The translations under genes were made by a program, and so were the position numbers. 64,000 nucleotides of DNA from Fonsecaea monophora. Taxonomy: Eukaryota; Ascomycota; Eurotiomycetes; Chaetothyriales; Herpotrichiellaceae. Under the pieces are notes generated by a model. It did no database searches, was not told the DNA's origin, and saw only the letters and a program-made list of their open reading frames with translations. Location: positions 62,001 to 126,000 of the forward strand of contig NW_019174003.1 in NCBI RefSeq assembly GCF_001642475.1, written 5' to 3'. Below are positions 46,583 through 57,846 of the stretch, in pieces (the stretch's first letter is position 1; each line of letters opens with the position of its first letter).

Positions 46583-47439
46583 ATGGCGACAGCGGCACAG
46601 AAAAAGATGTTTGTCCCTCTAGGTTAGTCATCTATCGCTTCGAACAAAAAAACATCCTCAGACCATCACCTCCCCGTCCTCTAGCGGGGCTTGCTACCGA
46701 ACACCACCACTAACTAACTGCCTTGCCGTTACTAGAGAACAATCCAGAGGTGATGAGCAACCTGGTCCACGAACTCGGCCTGTCCCCCTCTCTGCAGTTC
46801 CACGACGTCTATTCCCTCGACGAACCGGCCCTGCTGGACTTCCTCCCCCGGCCGGCCATCGCCCTGCTCCTCGTCTTCCCCGTGACGGGGACGTACGAGA
46901 AGTTTCGAGCGGAAGAGGACTCGGCACGCGACGAGTACACGGGGTCGGGTGACCAGGAGCCCGTGGTTTGGTTCAAGCAGACGATCGGCAACGCGTGCGG
47001 GCTGATCGGGCTGCTCCACGCCATCACCAATGGCGAGGCGCGGTCCAACATCGTCGAGGGCAGCGATTTAGAGAAGCTCCTCAAAGAGGCCCTCCCGCTC
47101 AAGCCCGCCGACCGCGCCGATCTCCTCTACAACAGTCCCACGCTCGAGGCCGCCCACGCGACCGCCGCGGCAAAGGGCGACACCGAGGCTCCCCAGGCCG
47201 AGGCGAACGTGGACCTGCACTTTGTCGCCTTCGTCAAGGACAAGGAGGGATATCTGTGGGAGATGGACGGGTCGAGAAAGGGTCCGCTGAAGAGAGGCTT
47301 CTTGGGTCCGGACGACGATGTGTTGAGTCCAAAGGGTCAGGAGTTGGGGGTCAAGGCTTTTCTGAAGAGAGAGGAAGAGGCGGGCGGTGGGGAGCTGCGG
47401 TTCAGTGTTCTCATGCTGGGTCCGAGTTTTGATGGATGA
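46583..47439 (+). CDS. Ubiquitin carboxyl-terminal hydrolase, UCH/peptidase C12 family
   Basis: Cysteine protease that removes small adducts from ubiquitin (Yuh1/UCHL3 type). Exon 1 is 46583-46622 (MATAAQKKMFVPL), then a 113-nt intron with tandem TAACTAAC branch sequence, then 46736-47439; 247 residues. Catalytic residues: Gln95 and Cys101 in FKQTIGNACG, His175 in VDLHFVAFV, Asp191 in WEMDGSRKGP. The crossover loop (about 150-170) is Ala/Glu-rich. No C-terminal extension, so not the Uch37/proteasome type. Confidence 0.94.
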
Positions 47440-47844
47440 CCTGACGACAACGACTCCCGTCGCATACATACCCATCGAGCACTTCTGGTGACGGACCTTC
47501 TCGAGTATGTCTGTGGCTGGAGCTTAAAGCATACTGAAGGCGTTTGTGCATTGGTGAACTGGGACAACCGAGAACTCGGGCATACGGGTGGATAGGACAG
47601 CACAGGACAGCACAGAAGTAACATACGCTCGCAAACACAGCTGACGAATGACTTTCATGACAGGAGGAATGAGACAAATGGAGCCAGTCCAGTCCTGGCC
47701 GGACTGAGGTGGACGAATAGATTTTTGCGGACTCAGAGGACGTCTTTGTGTCCTTGGCCCTCAACCTCCTTTCTTCTAATCCTTTCGTTTATATAATGTA
47801 CAGTAGCGTCCTGATGACCAAGCAGCTCCGACGCCGACTCCTCT
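47440..47844. other. Convergent 3' region between UCH and atp25
   Basis: Only 405 bp separate the two stop codons. No coding frame here resembles the missing C-terminal half of Atp25. Confidence 0.5.
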
Positions 47845-48903
47845 TTATTGTTCGTGCTGCAATCGTCCCACAGCAGCCTCGGCCTCGACGTTTGCTCTCT
47901 CCTCCCTCTGTGCTCGTCTGGTATTTCGCACGTCCCACAACCCCTCCAAATCCATCTCGACGCGCTTGTCCTCGGTGAACATCTGGACCACGATACGCGG
48001 CGAATCGGACCGCGAGCCGAAACCGACGTAGTCGTCTCCAGGATTCTGGTATTCGTCCTCTTCATCCTCTGCGAGCGTCTCCTGCATTTTCCTTGTCATT
48101 ATTGGCGCGACGGGAGACGCGGGAGAGACACGCTGTTCATCTCCCTCGGCAGCGTCTGTCCGCATCTGATCTCCATCTTCGTCCTCTTGCAATTCTGGCA
48201 TGACGGCATCGTCGATAGCGCCCATGTTTACGCAGATCCACCCCGTGGTGATTCCGTCGTCGGCGTCTTTCATGGCAACCGTGTTCCCCACGCTCTGCGC
48301 CAGCTTCATCTTCCTCGCCTTTCTCCTCAGCTTCAATTTCAATTCGTTCCTCCCCAACAGTCCGTCAGCGTACGGTCTCAGTTTGTACTCTTTCCTGACC
48401 CAACGACAAAATCGATCGGCCGAGACGTTGAGATGTTTGACGGACCGAGCAGTGCCAATGATCATCAACAGATTGGAGCCCAGTGCGGGCGGCGGGTCGA
48501 GGCGCCGGAGATCTAGGAGCGTGAGGTTATCCAGCCCGATCTGGGTCGAGAGGTGCGTGAGGACAGGGGAGAGGATCGCGGGTGGATCGTGTGGCAAGGG
48601 CGGGATTTCCTGCAGCGCGAGCAAGGGCGATATAGGCGCGGGCGGAGTGGGATCTTCGATCTGAAGGTACCACGGTACGGAAGACGACTCCGGCTGAGTT
48701 TCTGACGGGGTTTGCGACGAGGTCTGTACGCCGGACTGTTGCAAAGGCGCAAAGCGAGTAAAATTTCTGCGTGATTGGCCCAACGGCTTAGAAAGCCTCG
48801 AAGGGGTGACGGCCTTGACTGGGATCGAAATTCCAGCGAGAGAAGTAAAGGCCTCGAGGATTGACGCCCGGCAGGATGTGCATCGCACCAATGACCGGTG
48901 CAT
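47845..48903 (-). CDS. atp25: Atp25-like mitochondrial protein with RsfS-like domain only
   Basis: Fungal Atp25 is made as a fusion of an RsfS-like ribosome-silencing half and a helical half that stabilises OLI1/ATP9 mRNA. Here the frame ends after the first half: 352 residues from the ATG at 48903 (MHRSLVRCTSCRAS), with a basic presequence containing RRNFTRFAP. The RsfS-like core is clear: LLMIIGTARSVKHLNVSAD and RPYADGLLGRNELKLKLRR, later RIVVQMFTEDKRVEMDLEGLW. The frame then ends within 30 residues. An upstream in-frame ATG (49056) would add 51 residues that do not look like a presequence. The downstream helical domain is absent, and the next gene leaves no room for it. Confidence 0.85.
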   Translation of the reverse strand: MHRSLVRCTSCRASILEAFTSLAGISIPVKAVTPSRLSKPLGQSRRNFTRFAPLQQSGVQTSSQTPSETQPESSSVPWYLQIEDPTPPAPISPLLALQEIPPLPHDPPAILSPVLTHLSTQIGLDNLTLLDLRRLDPPPALGSNLLMIIGTARSVKHLNVSADRFCRWVRKEYKLRPYADGLLGRNELKLKLRRKARKMKLAQSVGNTVAMKDADDGITTGWICVNMGAIDDAVMPELQEDEDGDQMRTDAAEGDEQRVSPASPVAPIMTRKMQETLAEDEEDEYQNPGDDYVGFGSRSDSPRIVVQMFTEDKRVEMDLEGLWDVRNTRRAQREERANVEAEAAVGRLQHEQ

Positions 48904-49528
48904 TGCTGAACACCGCGAGTTCGCACGATATTCCGACTTTGCAAGGAAACGGGATAGAACAAGCAAGCCCACAGCGCAAATGTGACGGTTGAGGGAATAT
49001 AGACTTGGACGCAAGTATTTTTTGAAGGAGAGCAATTCCCGAAAGGTAAATGTCAACGAGGCTTCGGGCTATTATTGATCCAAAGCCGGGGTCACTGTCT
49101 CCACCCTGCCACCCCCATGTTCAGCCTTTGTCAGCCTTTCCAGAGACTTTGAACTCTTGTTTATGTACAAGCACGCGATGGGGAGAAGTATGACGTGGGC
49201 TGTTCATTATGGTATGCAGACCTTTCCAGGCCTGCACAGAAGAAGAGGACGAAGTAGAGAAAGGACGAGTAACGCTTCCAGACACGAGGTTGGCGGGTGA
49301 TTATTTCGGGATGGATAAACTTCGTCTCCGAAATGGACGTGATGTTTGTTTCATCGACGCTCCCTCTTCGATCTTACAAGGCAGTGTCCTGACCCCAAGC
49401 CTGTGACCAGATTCTCGGTTTCAGCCTTGCTATGGGGACATGTGAAAACATATCTCTGCTTCTATTAAGTGGCAGACTAATGATGCTCACGCGTTGTGTC
49501 TAGAACATCGCTCCAGGTCTCAGCATAC
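48904..49528. promoter_or_regulatory. Divergent promoter region of atp25 and the orphan gene at 49.5 kb
   Basis: About 625 bp between divergent starts. No motif recognised. Confidence 0.35.
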
Positions 49529-50405
49529 ATGGCATTGTTAACACCAGAACCTGAGGAAGAAGAGTCAAGTCATCACATTCAACTTCTGCAAGGTGGTCAG
49601 GGTACTCTTGAAGGTATCCAGCTTGGAGATATGATGACTTACCGATACGGAGTCGTTGGTGCACCCATCAGACGCCAAGTGAGGCATTCGCTCAACTAAA
49701 GCTGCCCACAAACCATCCACCTTCTGCTCACTTGTATCAGAATCACAAAATTCTCGAGCACCAGGATTCGAGAATGAACAAAACTTCTGCCTCGAAGGCA
49801 CCCAACCACTTTCGTGGTATTTGGGCCTTCGAGGTAAGTGAAACCTTTCGTCTGCGTTGTCGCATTCGAGGGGTTTTCTCGGTTCAGGATTCTACGAGGT
49901 GCAATCATCATTTCAAAGCTCCCATTTAAGTGTGAAAGCATGGTGTACTGATAAGTCATGTAGTCAGGGACCGGTTGGCTTCATCCGAATTGCTGGTAAG
50001 AAATGCGAGAGACAAAAATATATGTGGCACAATTATGGATACTGGGGAGTGGTGAGGCAGAAGCCTCTTCCCCCGAGAATCTTGATGGAACTCGATACAG
50101 ATGGACTCGTGTCTGGTAAATATGCTCATGAACAGTCTACCAAGACCACAGCGCGCTGTGCCACTTAATGACTTGCGTAGCATGAGTATACCGCGGGATG
50201 CCGTGGCAGCATCACGATAGATATTGTCGCTTTTGAGAGAGCTGGTTCATGGCTCAAGTCAAAAGAGGGATTTCAGGTGTGCTTCTCTGTGGAAGTGTTC
50301 AGCTATGAATCCACATCCTGCCAAAGCATCAGTCCAACCTTCCGATACTCACCTGCGTTGATGAAAGAAAGAACATCACCGCTATCCATCTTTCCAGCGT
50401 CTTGA
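49529..50405 (+). CDS. Unrecognised four-exon gene
   Basis: I do not recognise this protein. Reconstructed model: 49529-49613, 49741-49833, 49888-50108, 50181-50405, 207 residues. Intron 2 (49834-49887) has a perfect GTAAGT donor and TTCAG acceptor. Intron 1 contains a CAACTAAAG branch. Intron 3 uses a weaker GTGTCT donor with a GCGTAG acceptor. The joined frames give a coherent, cysteine-containing product: an acidic N-terminus (PEPEEEESS), then LSWYLGLRGFYEVQ, KAWCTDKSCSQGPVGFIRI, HNYGYWGVV, and SITIDIVAFERAGSWLKSK near the end. No signal peptide or known domain seen. Exon 1 and intron 3 boundaries are uncertain. Confidence 0.45.
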
Positions 50406-50647
50406 AACCTCATCTTGCTTTGAAACGTCTCTCGATTCTTCCCTTCGGTATTCCGGCTTACCCAGAACATCACCCTTCACTTTTGTCTCTGACTTCATCA
50501 CAACTTCACGGTCTTGTCGATGACAACACATGTTGCGGCACCAGCGATAGAAGCAACAATTTAATCTCTGACGAGACTGTCATCTCTGGTCCTGATCCAA
50601 TCCACCTCTGTTGAGCAAAGGTCTCTACAAGTGGAGCGAACGACACC

Positions 50648-51705
50648 ATGCACGACACTCTGACAACCTCGTCCCCCACCCGGACCGCCTCTTCCGCGAG
50701 CCTACTGAACTCTGTGTTGAGTTCAATCACTTTCCCCGAGGGAACCGCATCGATGACATCCGTTGGGTTGGAATCAGAACACGCACCAGTTTCTGCCGAC
50801 GGGCACAATATGTCGAGTCTCGTATTGAGAGGAGAAGCAAGGAGAAAGGAGTGCTTCGCGAAAAATTGAGTTACAAGAGAAGGTGTCTTGGTGATGATCG
50901 GGCATTCAGATCCAAGCTGCGCGATCGTCTGACGAGCGTAGAACAGGCTCTCTCAGCAGAAACGAAGGTCCTCGAAGAGATTGACAAGAAAATGAAGCAA
51001 CTTAAGGCCGAGCACATCTCCGTACAAGAGAAGGCTGCTCGGCACCAGAAGGATATCAATTCGCTAAGTGAGCAACTCCAGCATAGAGAGGAAGATATCC
51101 GCGCCCAACAAGCCGATATTGATCAGCTAGAGAAGGAGCTGAAAAATGCCTCAGAAGGTGAAATCGCCAAAGTGGCTCGCCAAGCGGAAATCCTGGACAT
51201 GAGTGACGCAGATCTCACAGCCATGGCGATCCATGCTATGAAAAACCGTGAGTTTGGGAATAAGATTGATAAAGCGGCACAAAAAACGGTGACTTCAATC
51301 ATGATCAGGGACATTCAGAGCGAACTATTTAGCAGAATGACAGGCGTCACTCCGGACAAGTTCCAAGACCTAATGCAGCAAATCCAATCCGCCAAAAATG
51401 CGTTGTCTAGCGAGAAGAAAGGGGACAAAGATGATGGAAATAGAGACAACACCGAGCACACTGAGAATGATCGCAACAGTGTTGGAGCCCCCGATGGTGA
51501 GTGCAACGATGTTGGTAAGCCGCAGGAAAGTCTCGGCGGCGGCGAAGACGAGGACGACGTGTTCATGCACCCAATCCGACGCGCACGCCAGTCATTGAAC
51601 GAGCACCCCCCCCGGAAAAGCAAAAAAAATGTCGGGTCCAGATGTCAGACCTCCACAAAACACCGTTTCCGCAACATGGTCCAGTGGGCAGCCAAGCAAA
51701 CGTAG
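50648..51705 (+). CDS. Unrecognised coiled-coil protein
   Basis: Two exons (50648-50850, 50910-51705), 332 residues. The downstream frame has no ATG for its first 127 codons. A 59-nt intron (donor GTGCTT, acceptor CATTCAG) joins it in frame to an upstream ATG-started, Ser/Thr-rich exon (MHDTLTTSSPTRTASSASLL). Residues about 70-165 form a long heptad-rich coiled coil (VLEEIDKKMKQLKAEHISVQ; INSLSEQLQHREEDI; IDQLEKELKNA). A mixed helical part (TPDKFQDLMQQIQSAKN), an acidic stretch and a basic C-terminal tail follow. A C8 and an A8 run near 51605-51630 lie within the last exon. Function unknown. Confidence 0.55.
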
Positions 51706-52464
51706 ACACGTCAATACCACGGGGTCCGGTTGGTGATGGGGCCTGATGATGGATTTGATCATTGGGCCTGTGTCGAAGCCGAGTTTCCAAGCATCTTTCG
51801 GTGAAGATTTCGTTCGCGGAATACATTGACCAAGGAAAGGATTTCGGGGTTTTTGGGGGTCCTCGATTCACACAAGTCCCCGCGATCCCTGGCATTGATC
51901 GAGTCCCTTGGAGAAGAACACAGCGGCTGAAGAGTCCGGACAGCACGGGACGGTGCATGTACTTTCACCCTACCTCCCCTTGACTACCTACCTAGGCACG
52001 AGCTCGTTGGAAATGTTTTGGGAAAATACACGTACACATTTGGGAGACAGATCGGGACCGGGAGCGGGGATGGGAGCAGATGTGTGGCCCAGATAGATAG
52101 ATAGCAATGCTGAAATCATATTCCAACAGCGGCGGCAGAGCAGCAATTCCAATTTGATATGACAATGAAATTGCGAGAATCGAAATCACATATTCGTGTC
52201 AATCAATGGTACAGATCTAGGCATAGACACAGACGAGTGGTTTGTCTCGCCGGAAAACAGTAAAATGGTTTCCCGCCGCCACGTCACAACGAGTCTACAG
52301 GCCAGCTCTGAGAATTCATACATACGGAACAGACAAATAAACAGATAAACACAGTTCGTCATGTGCGTTTAGTCCCCGTCGAGAGGTGGAGATGGAAATA
52401 CAGACAGACGAACGCTCTCAAACGATGCGATATGAGATGATCCGATACGATGGTGTGGTTGTCG
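51706..52464. other. Convergent intergenic region
   Basis: About 760 bp of 3' flanks, with a short GATA repeat at 52093-52104. No gene seen. Confidence 0.45.
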
Positions 52465-55400
52465 TCAAGGGCCCGTCGTCATGTACACGTCTCCGCCGGC
52501 GCCGGCACCAGAGGGTGTTGAGCGCGGGTACTCTGCCGACGAGGCTGGTGGTCCTGTCCTCGCCCCTGGTCCGACCCTCGCCCCTGCTACTGTCAGCGTC
52601 ATCGGTGCTGTCGTCATCGTCTCTGCTGCTGCTGCGAAGGTATTGTTCGCAAATCCCCTGGGTACTTCACCATTGCCTGCGCTGCTTGCACTGTGGAGGT
52701 ATCCAGTTTCACCAGACTGGGCATATCCACTGCGTGGTGCATCACGGGCAGCCCCCACCACGCCAGGGTCATCGATGGTGTCGCCATCACTCTCCCTCTC
52801 TCTCCGTTCCACATCCACATCCTCGCCGACCATGGCCATGGCATTCTCATCCTCGACATCCTCGACATCCTCGGCATCCTCTTCCTCGGCGGACATCTCG
52901 TCCTTGCGCTGGCTCACCTTGTCGAACATCCACTGACAGACCTCCTCCTTGTGTTGCATCATGATTTGATTCAGACCCTCCGCGTCACTCCGCACAAGCC
53001 GCCCATATCGCTTGCTCACTCTCCCGCTTTCTTTCTCCTTCTTCCACAGACTGTGCCTGCCACTAACAACCACTAGTGAATTGTTGCGATACCACTGACT
53101 CACCCAGTGGTTACCGCTGGGATTGCTGATAGGGCGAATTGGCTCAGTGGAGATGAAACACACGATCCCCACGAGGTTTTGATAGACGTTGTCGTTCACC
53201 GACACCAATTTCGCAATGGCGTGAAATGCGTGGCCTGCACCCATCAGGATAATTCCCCAGGGAAAGTCGTATGGCTCGACGTAGTTTTCCCAGATGTACA
53301 AGGCAAGTTTCTCGCCTTCTTTTCTTGCAAGGTCGGTCGTTGTGGAAGCGTATTCGACATCTCTCGACGATCCATGTGGATGAGTGGAGGAAAGAAAGTC
53401 GGACTTTGTGTTCGGATCGTCGTCGGTGGAAACAGTGATGAACTCGGGCACGTTGATGTCTATGACTCCCATGCCGTGGGAAGCCGCCCAATGGACGTAC
53501 GACTGTGTGCCGTCAACCTTTTGCATGCGTGAGCAGGTTGAAATAGTCAATCATGAGAAGGAAACCGGCAAGGGGCAGGAAAGGAAAGGAAGACGGAGCA
53601 ACAGGAAACCGGCACATACAAGCCATGTATCATGAGGCTTCTGTACCGCAGAAAGACCATTGTGGGCGCTGAGAAGATCAGGTCTGCAGCAAATCTTGTC
53701 AGCCTTCCTTTTGAGGCGGTCCAGCGAGCCGTTCGGACTTACGAGTCATGGAATATGATCATCAAAGCTTTCTTGGTCTCGTAGTTGGGTCTGTCCTTTA
53801 TATCAGCAACGCCTTCCTGATCTGCCCCGGGGACTGCGACTCACGTCGCGAGGACCTGCTGGTCAAATGATTTTGACACTGTATCGCGGTAGATATACAG
53901 CTGGGTGAACTTGTATTTATCATAGAGGTGCATGGCCTGATACCGGCGAATGATGTCTAGTTAAGACCGAGGGGGTGAGCTTGGTTACGAGGGTGAACGA
54001 AGGGCAATGAAAGCGCCTCCAAAGTCGAGCTCTTACCATGCAATCTTTCTCCACCAAATATTCCGCCGATGTGGTCCTTGGGATAGATACTTCTCCAATA
54101 CTTCGACTGGACATTTCGCACCTTGGCCACGGTGTTCACCGCGTCCTGTGTGGCTGCCGTAGCTTGCAGGCGATCAGGAGGTTCACCCATCAAGGTGCGG
54201 GTGACCGCGAGGGCGGATTTTGAGATAGCGCGGAAGTTGTAACCCCCTTCCAAGCACACAGCAATCCTCCCTCCAGCGAGGGACATTAGCATGTGTGTCA
54301 TGTGTGCATAGCAGGGCGGTGAGACGAAACAACCACCCAGCTCATCTCCAGCTGCGGCGTCGAATCCTGCAGCAACGACGACGAAATCCGGGTCGAATTC
54401 GTTCGCGATGGGCATGACGACGTTCTGGAACGCGTACATGTAGTCACCATCGCCCATGCCTTTTGTGGGCCAGGGAATATTGACGTTTCTTTCACGGTCG
54501 TAAGCGTTGGTCATCAAGGGCCGAGGAGCAAGTTCATGGACTTACCTTCCCTCGCCAGCGCCAACGCCACAGTGATACATGTCACCCTCGTTCCCTGTAG
54601 GGTAGAACGTCCCGTTCATGTGTACGTGCAAGGATATGTAGAGAACGTTGGGGTCATCGTAGAAAGCTTGTTGACAGCCATTGCCTGAAACATGTCAGCT
54701 TGAACGTGCAAGTTTCAAGAGTGCGAACTTGGCTGACCGTGATGGACATCCCTGAAGTCTTCAGCGTCAGCTCTGTATTCCAATCCAACGAGGTGAGGAC
54801 AACTGACCAATCCACGACCAGGATTTTCCTGCAATGTTCCCCAAAGTCATTCTGGCAGACCCTAGAAGCAATACAGACATTGTTGAAGAGACAGAACCCC
54901 ATGGGTCTCCCAATCTCTGCATGATGCCCTGGAGGTCGGATAACGGCGATGGCATTTTTTACCTTCCGTGACATAACCGCTCGACAGGTCTCAATCGCCG
55001 CGCCTGCAGATAGTTTGGCAGAGAAGAAGGATAGCTGATTAAAGTATATTGAATCCATGTCTTGACGATCCGAAAGATCGATAAGCTCTTCGTCGGTCAT
55101 TACTGCAAAGGATTCCCCGGTCATTAGCTCGGGCTCCCAGTGACGAAGTGTGTCATTGTTGAGGGGCTTACCCGCGGTCCCTTTTACTTGTTCATACTGC
55201 TCCTTCGTATGGACCAGACGGCACTCGGCCTCCGTGGCTTCACGGGCAGGTATTCGATACAGGGGCATTTCTACCACTGGAGGGTGCTTCTTGTCGTCAA
55301 CCAATCCGGCTTCACAAAGCTCCTTGTAGATGTAGTATATCCGTCTAGGATCTTCCGGATGCACACCTTCGCCGGTCGTCGTTGCTACTTCGGCATGATA

Positions 55401-55706
55401 TCGCATGCGCTCATCATAACATAGACCAGTCGGAAGCTTGGAAATCGGGAGACCACGCTTAGCTGGTGCCACAGGCTCATGGATTTCAGAAGAGGTGTCG
55501 GATAACAAGCTGTCTTCGGACTCTTCGTCCGATGGACTGTCGATTTTCAGGCGGTTGTCCATTTCCGTCGAAACGTCAGGTGTCTCTCTCATAGATGTAT
55601 CACCTGACGGGAAGGCTGGCCTTTGTACCTGCGGAACGGGGAGGGGAAACTGTGTGCCGACCGAAGAATTAAATCCCTCCTGGCCCGGTGGCGGTACATG
55701 AGCCAT
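52465..55706 (-). CDS. hda1: Hda1-type class II histone deacetylase with Arb2 domain
   Basis: Zinc-dependent nuclear deacetylase of histones H3/H2B. Eight exons: 55706-54808, 54751-54738, 54684-54546, 54488-54037, 53956-53845, 53790-53743, 53683-53620, 53517-52465; 926 residues, all junctions checked in frame. The deacetylase domain spans about 95-480, with RPPGHHAE (catalytic His261/His262), DWDVHHGNG (zinc-binding Asp/His) and VVAAGFDAAAGDELGGC. The C-terminal Arb2 domain contains QVLATPNYETKKALMIIFHD, HGMGVIDINVPEF and WGIILMGAGHAF. A disordered acidic and Ala/Gly-rich tail ends MTTGP. Exon 2 is only 14 nt and encodes part of the zinc-site loop, so splicing must be accurate. Confidence 0.95.
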
Positions 55707-56546
55707 TCTGAGGGATTTGAGTGGACGGTGAAATTGTAAAAACTGCCTTGACTTTAAGAGGCAAGCAGGAGATTGGTTAGAGAGGCTGCATAGTGGTTGT
55801 AAATGCCACGCCAGTGAATGAAAGGTGATCGAGCTTCTTTAGACCGAGCAAAGGCTAAGGCGACGTCAGTCACTCGAGTACACCAGCTATGAATGCCAGT
55901 CGACGTGATATCAAGGGGGGCCTTTGTACATGATGGCGATTTGGTACATACAAGTACAGCGGCCGCTCTTGGCTAGAAGCGTCAAGCTAATCACATACCT
56001 GTACTGGCACTCGAGCGACTTTGTTCTCGGATTTTGAGCTTCGTAAGCTGTGACCAAACATCCAGCAAGAACAATAAGCCGGTAGATCACAGGAAGATAT
56101 GTTAATTGACAATGGATGCTGTTTGTTGATTCCGTCACCTTTATTGGGGGCAATCAATACATCTCGAGGTGGAACGTTGCAAACGAAACCGGGGCTAGGG
56201 AGTGCCAAGAGGCGTCTCACGTGACGACAATAGGAGGCGATGATCACGTGCATGTTCTTTTCAAAGACCATTTAGAATGAGCCAATCCACAGGATGATAA
56301 TTTGGTTTTTGCTGTCAATACAGGAGACTCGCATTTTCCTATCTGAGCTAGGTCGGAGTAAGGATACGTATTGGAGCTTCAAAGCAAAGCATATCACCAG
56401 GTGAGACTTGATCTATGTTGCGCTTCGTCCCGTGTTTCGCCTGATCTTCTTTTTACCTCATGCAACACTAACCTCGATTTCTGAAGCCTCGTTTGGGAAG
56501 GAATTATTGGTCTTTTTAGACGATTGGTGGTATTACGGCCCGTCTT
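55707..56546. promoter_or_regulatory. hda1 promoter and GAPDH 3' flank
   Basis: About 840 bp between two minus-strand genes. No other gene seen. Confidence 0.45.
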
Positions 56547-57846
56547 TTAAGCCTTGCCAGCATCGACCTTGGCAATGTACGCTAGATTTCCATGTCAGTT
56601 TACCAGGTCCCGAATATTCCCGATCGGATAAGGCACTCACCCAAAAGGTCGATGACACGTCGGGAATATCCCCACTCGTTGTCGTACCAGGAAACGAGCT
56701 TGACGAAGTGGTCGTTGAGGGCGATACCAGCCTTGGCATCGAAAATGGAAGAGTGGGTGTCGCCGTTCAAATCACTGGAGACGAGATCATCCTCGGAGTA
56801 TGCCATGATACCTGATCTTGTCAGACGGTCTGAACGAAAGTGTCTCAGATTTGGTCTTACCTTTGAGGGGTCCAGCACAGGCGTCCTTGATAGCTTGCTT
56901 GATTTCATCGTACGAGGCTGGCTTTTCCAGGACGCAAGTGAGATCAACCACGGACACATTGGAGGTAGGCACACGCATGGACATGCCAGTGAGCTTGCCA
57001 TTGAGAGATGGAATGACCTTGCCCACAGCCTTGGCGGCACCGGTGCTGCTGGGGATGATATTTTGGGCAGCGGCGCGGCCTCCTCGCCAATCCTTGGCGG
57101 ATGGTCCGTCAACAGTCTTCTGGGTAGCGGTGTATGAGTGAATGGTGGTCATGAGGCCTTCCTTCATGCCGAACTTGTCGTTGACGACCTTGGCGAGAGG
57201 TGCCAGGCAGTTGGTTGTGCAGGAGGCATTGGAGATCACGGGGATGTCGGGCTTGTATGATTCGTGATTGACACCCATGACGAACATGGGAGCATCGGCC
57301 GAGGGAGCAGAGATGACGACCTTCTTCGCACCACCCTTCAAGTGGGCAGAGGCCTTTTCCGTGGTCGTGAAAACACCGGTCGACTCAACAATGTAATGAG
57401 CACCAGTCTCCGCCCACGGGATCTCGGCCGGATCTCTCTTCATGTAGAATGTGACTTTCTTGCCATTGACAATCAAAGCATCTCCCTGGACCTCAATTGT
57501 TCCCTTGAAGACACCGTGGGTGCTGTCATACTTGAGCATGTATGCCTGAGAGGTGTCAACAAGGGTTTCGAGATCTGGCAGGATAACGGAGGGTACGTAC
57601 AGCGTATTTGGGCTCAATGAAGGGGTCGTTGACGGCGACAACATGGACATCATCGTGCTCGATACTGGAAAGTGCTATGGTTAGAGAGAGGGGAGATTTC
57701 GGAGTCCGATGAAGGTGCTGGTGTGACACTCACGCATTTCTGAAGACCTAGCTTGCTGTTAGCTATTTCGACCACGGACAGCGCTAGCTGCGACTTACAA
57801 TTCTGCCAATGCGGCCAAAGCCGTTGATTCCGACAAGAGTAGCCAT
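56547..57846 (-). CDS. gpdA: Glyceraldehyde-3-phosphate dehydrogenase
   Basis: Glycolytic NAD-dependent enzyme making 1,3-bisphosphoglycerate. Six exons: 57846-57799, 57747-57734, 57664-57601, 57545-56861, 56811-56641, 56581-56547; 338 residues, the standard fungal length. NAD-binding GINGFGRIGR at 6-15; active-site Cys151 in SNASCTTNC with His178 in IHSYTATQ; YDNEWGYS near the end; C-terminus AKVDAGKA. Exon 2 is a 14-nt micro-exon (VFRNA junction), as known from other fungal gpd genes. The 5' leader probably has its own intron. Confidence 0.98.

Noticed and set aside
52386..52964. 192-codon plus-strand His/Arg/Ser-rich frame
   Set aside because: Antisense to the low-complexity tail of hda1; no independent support.
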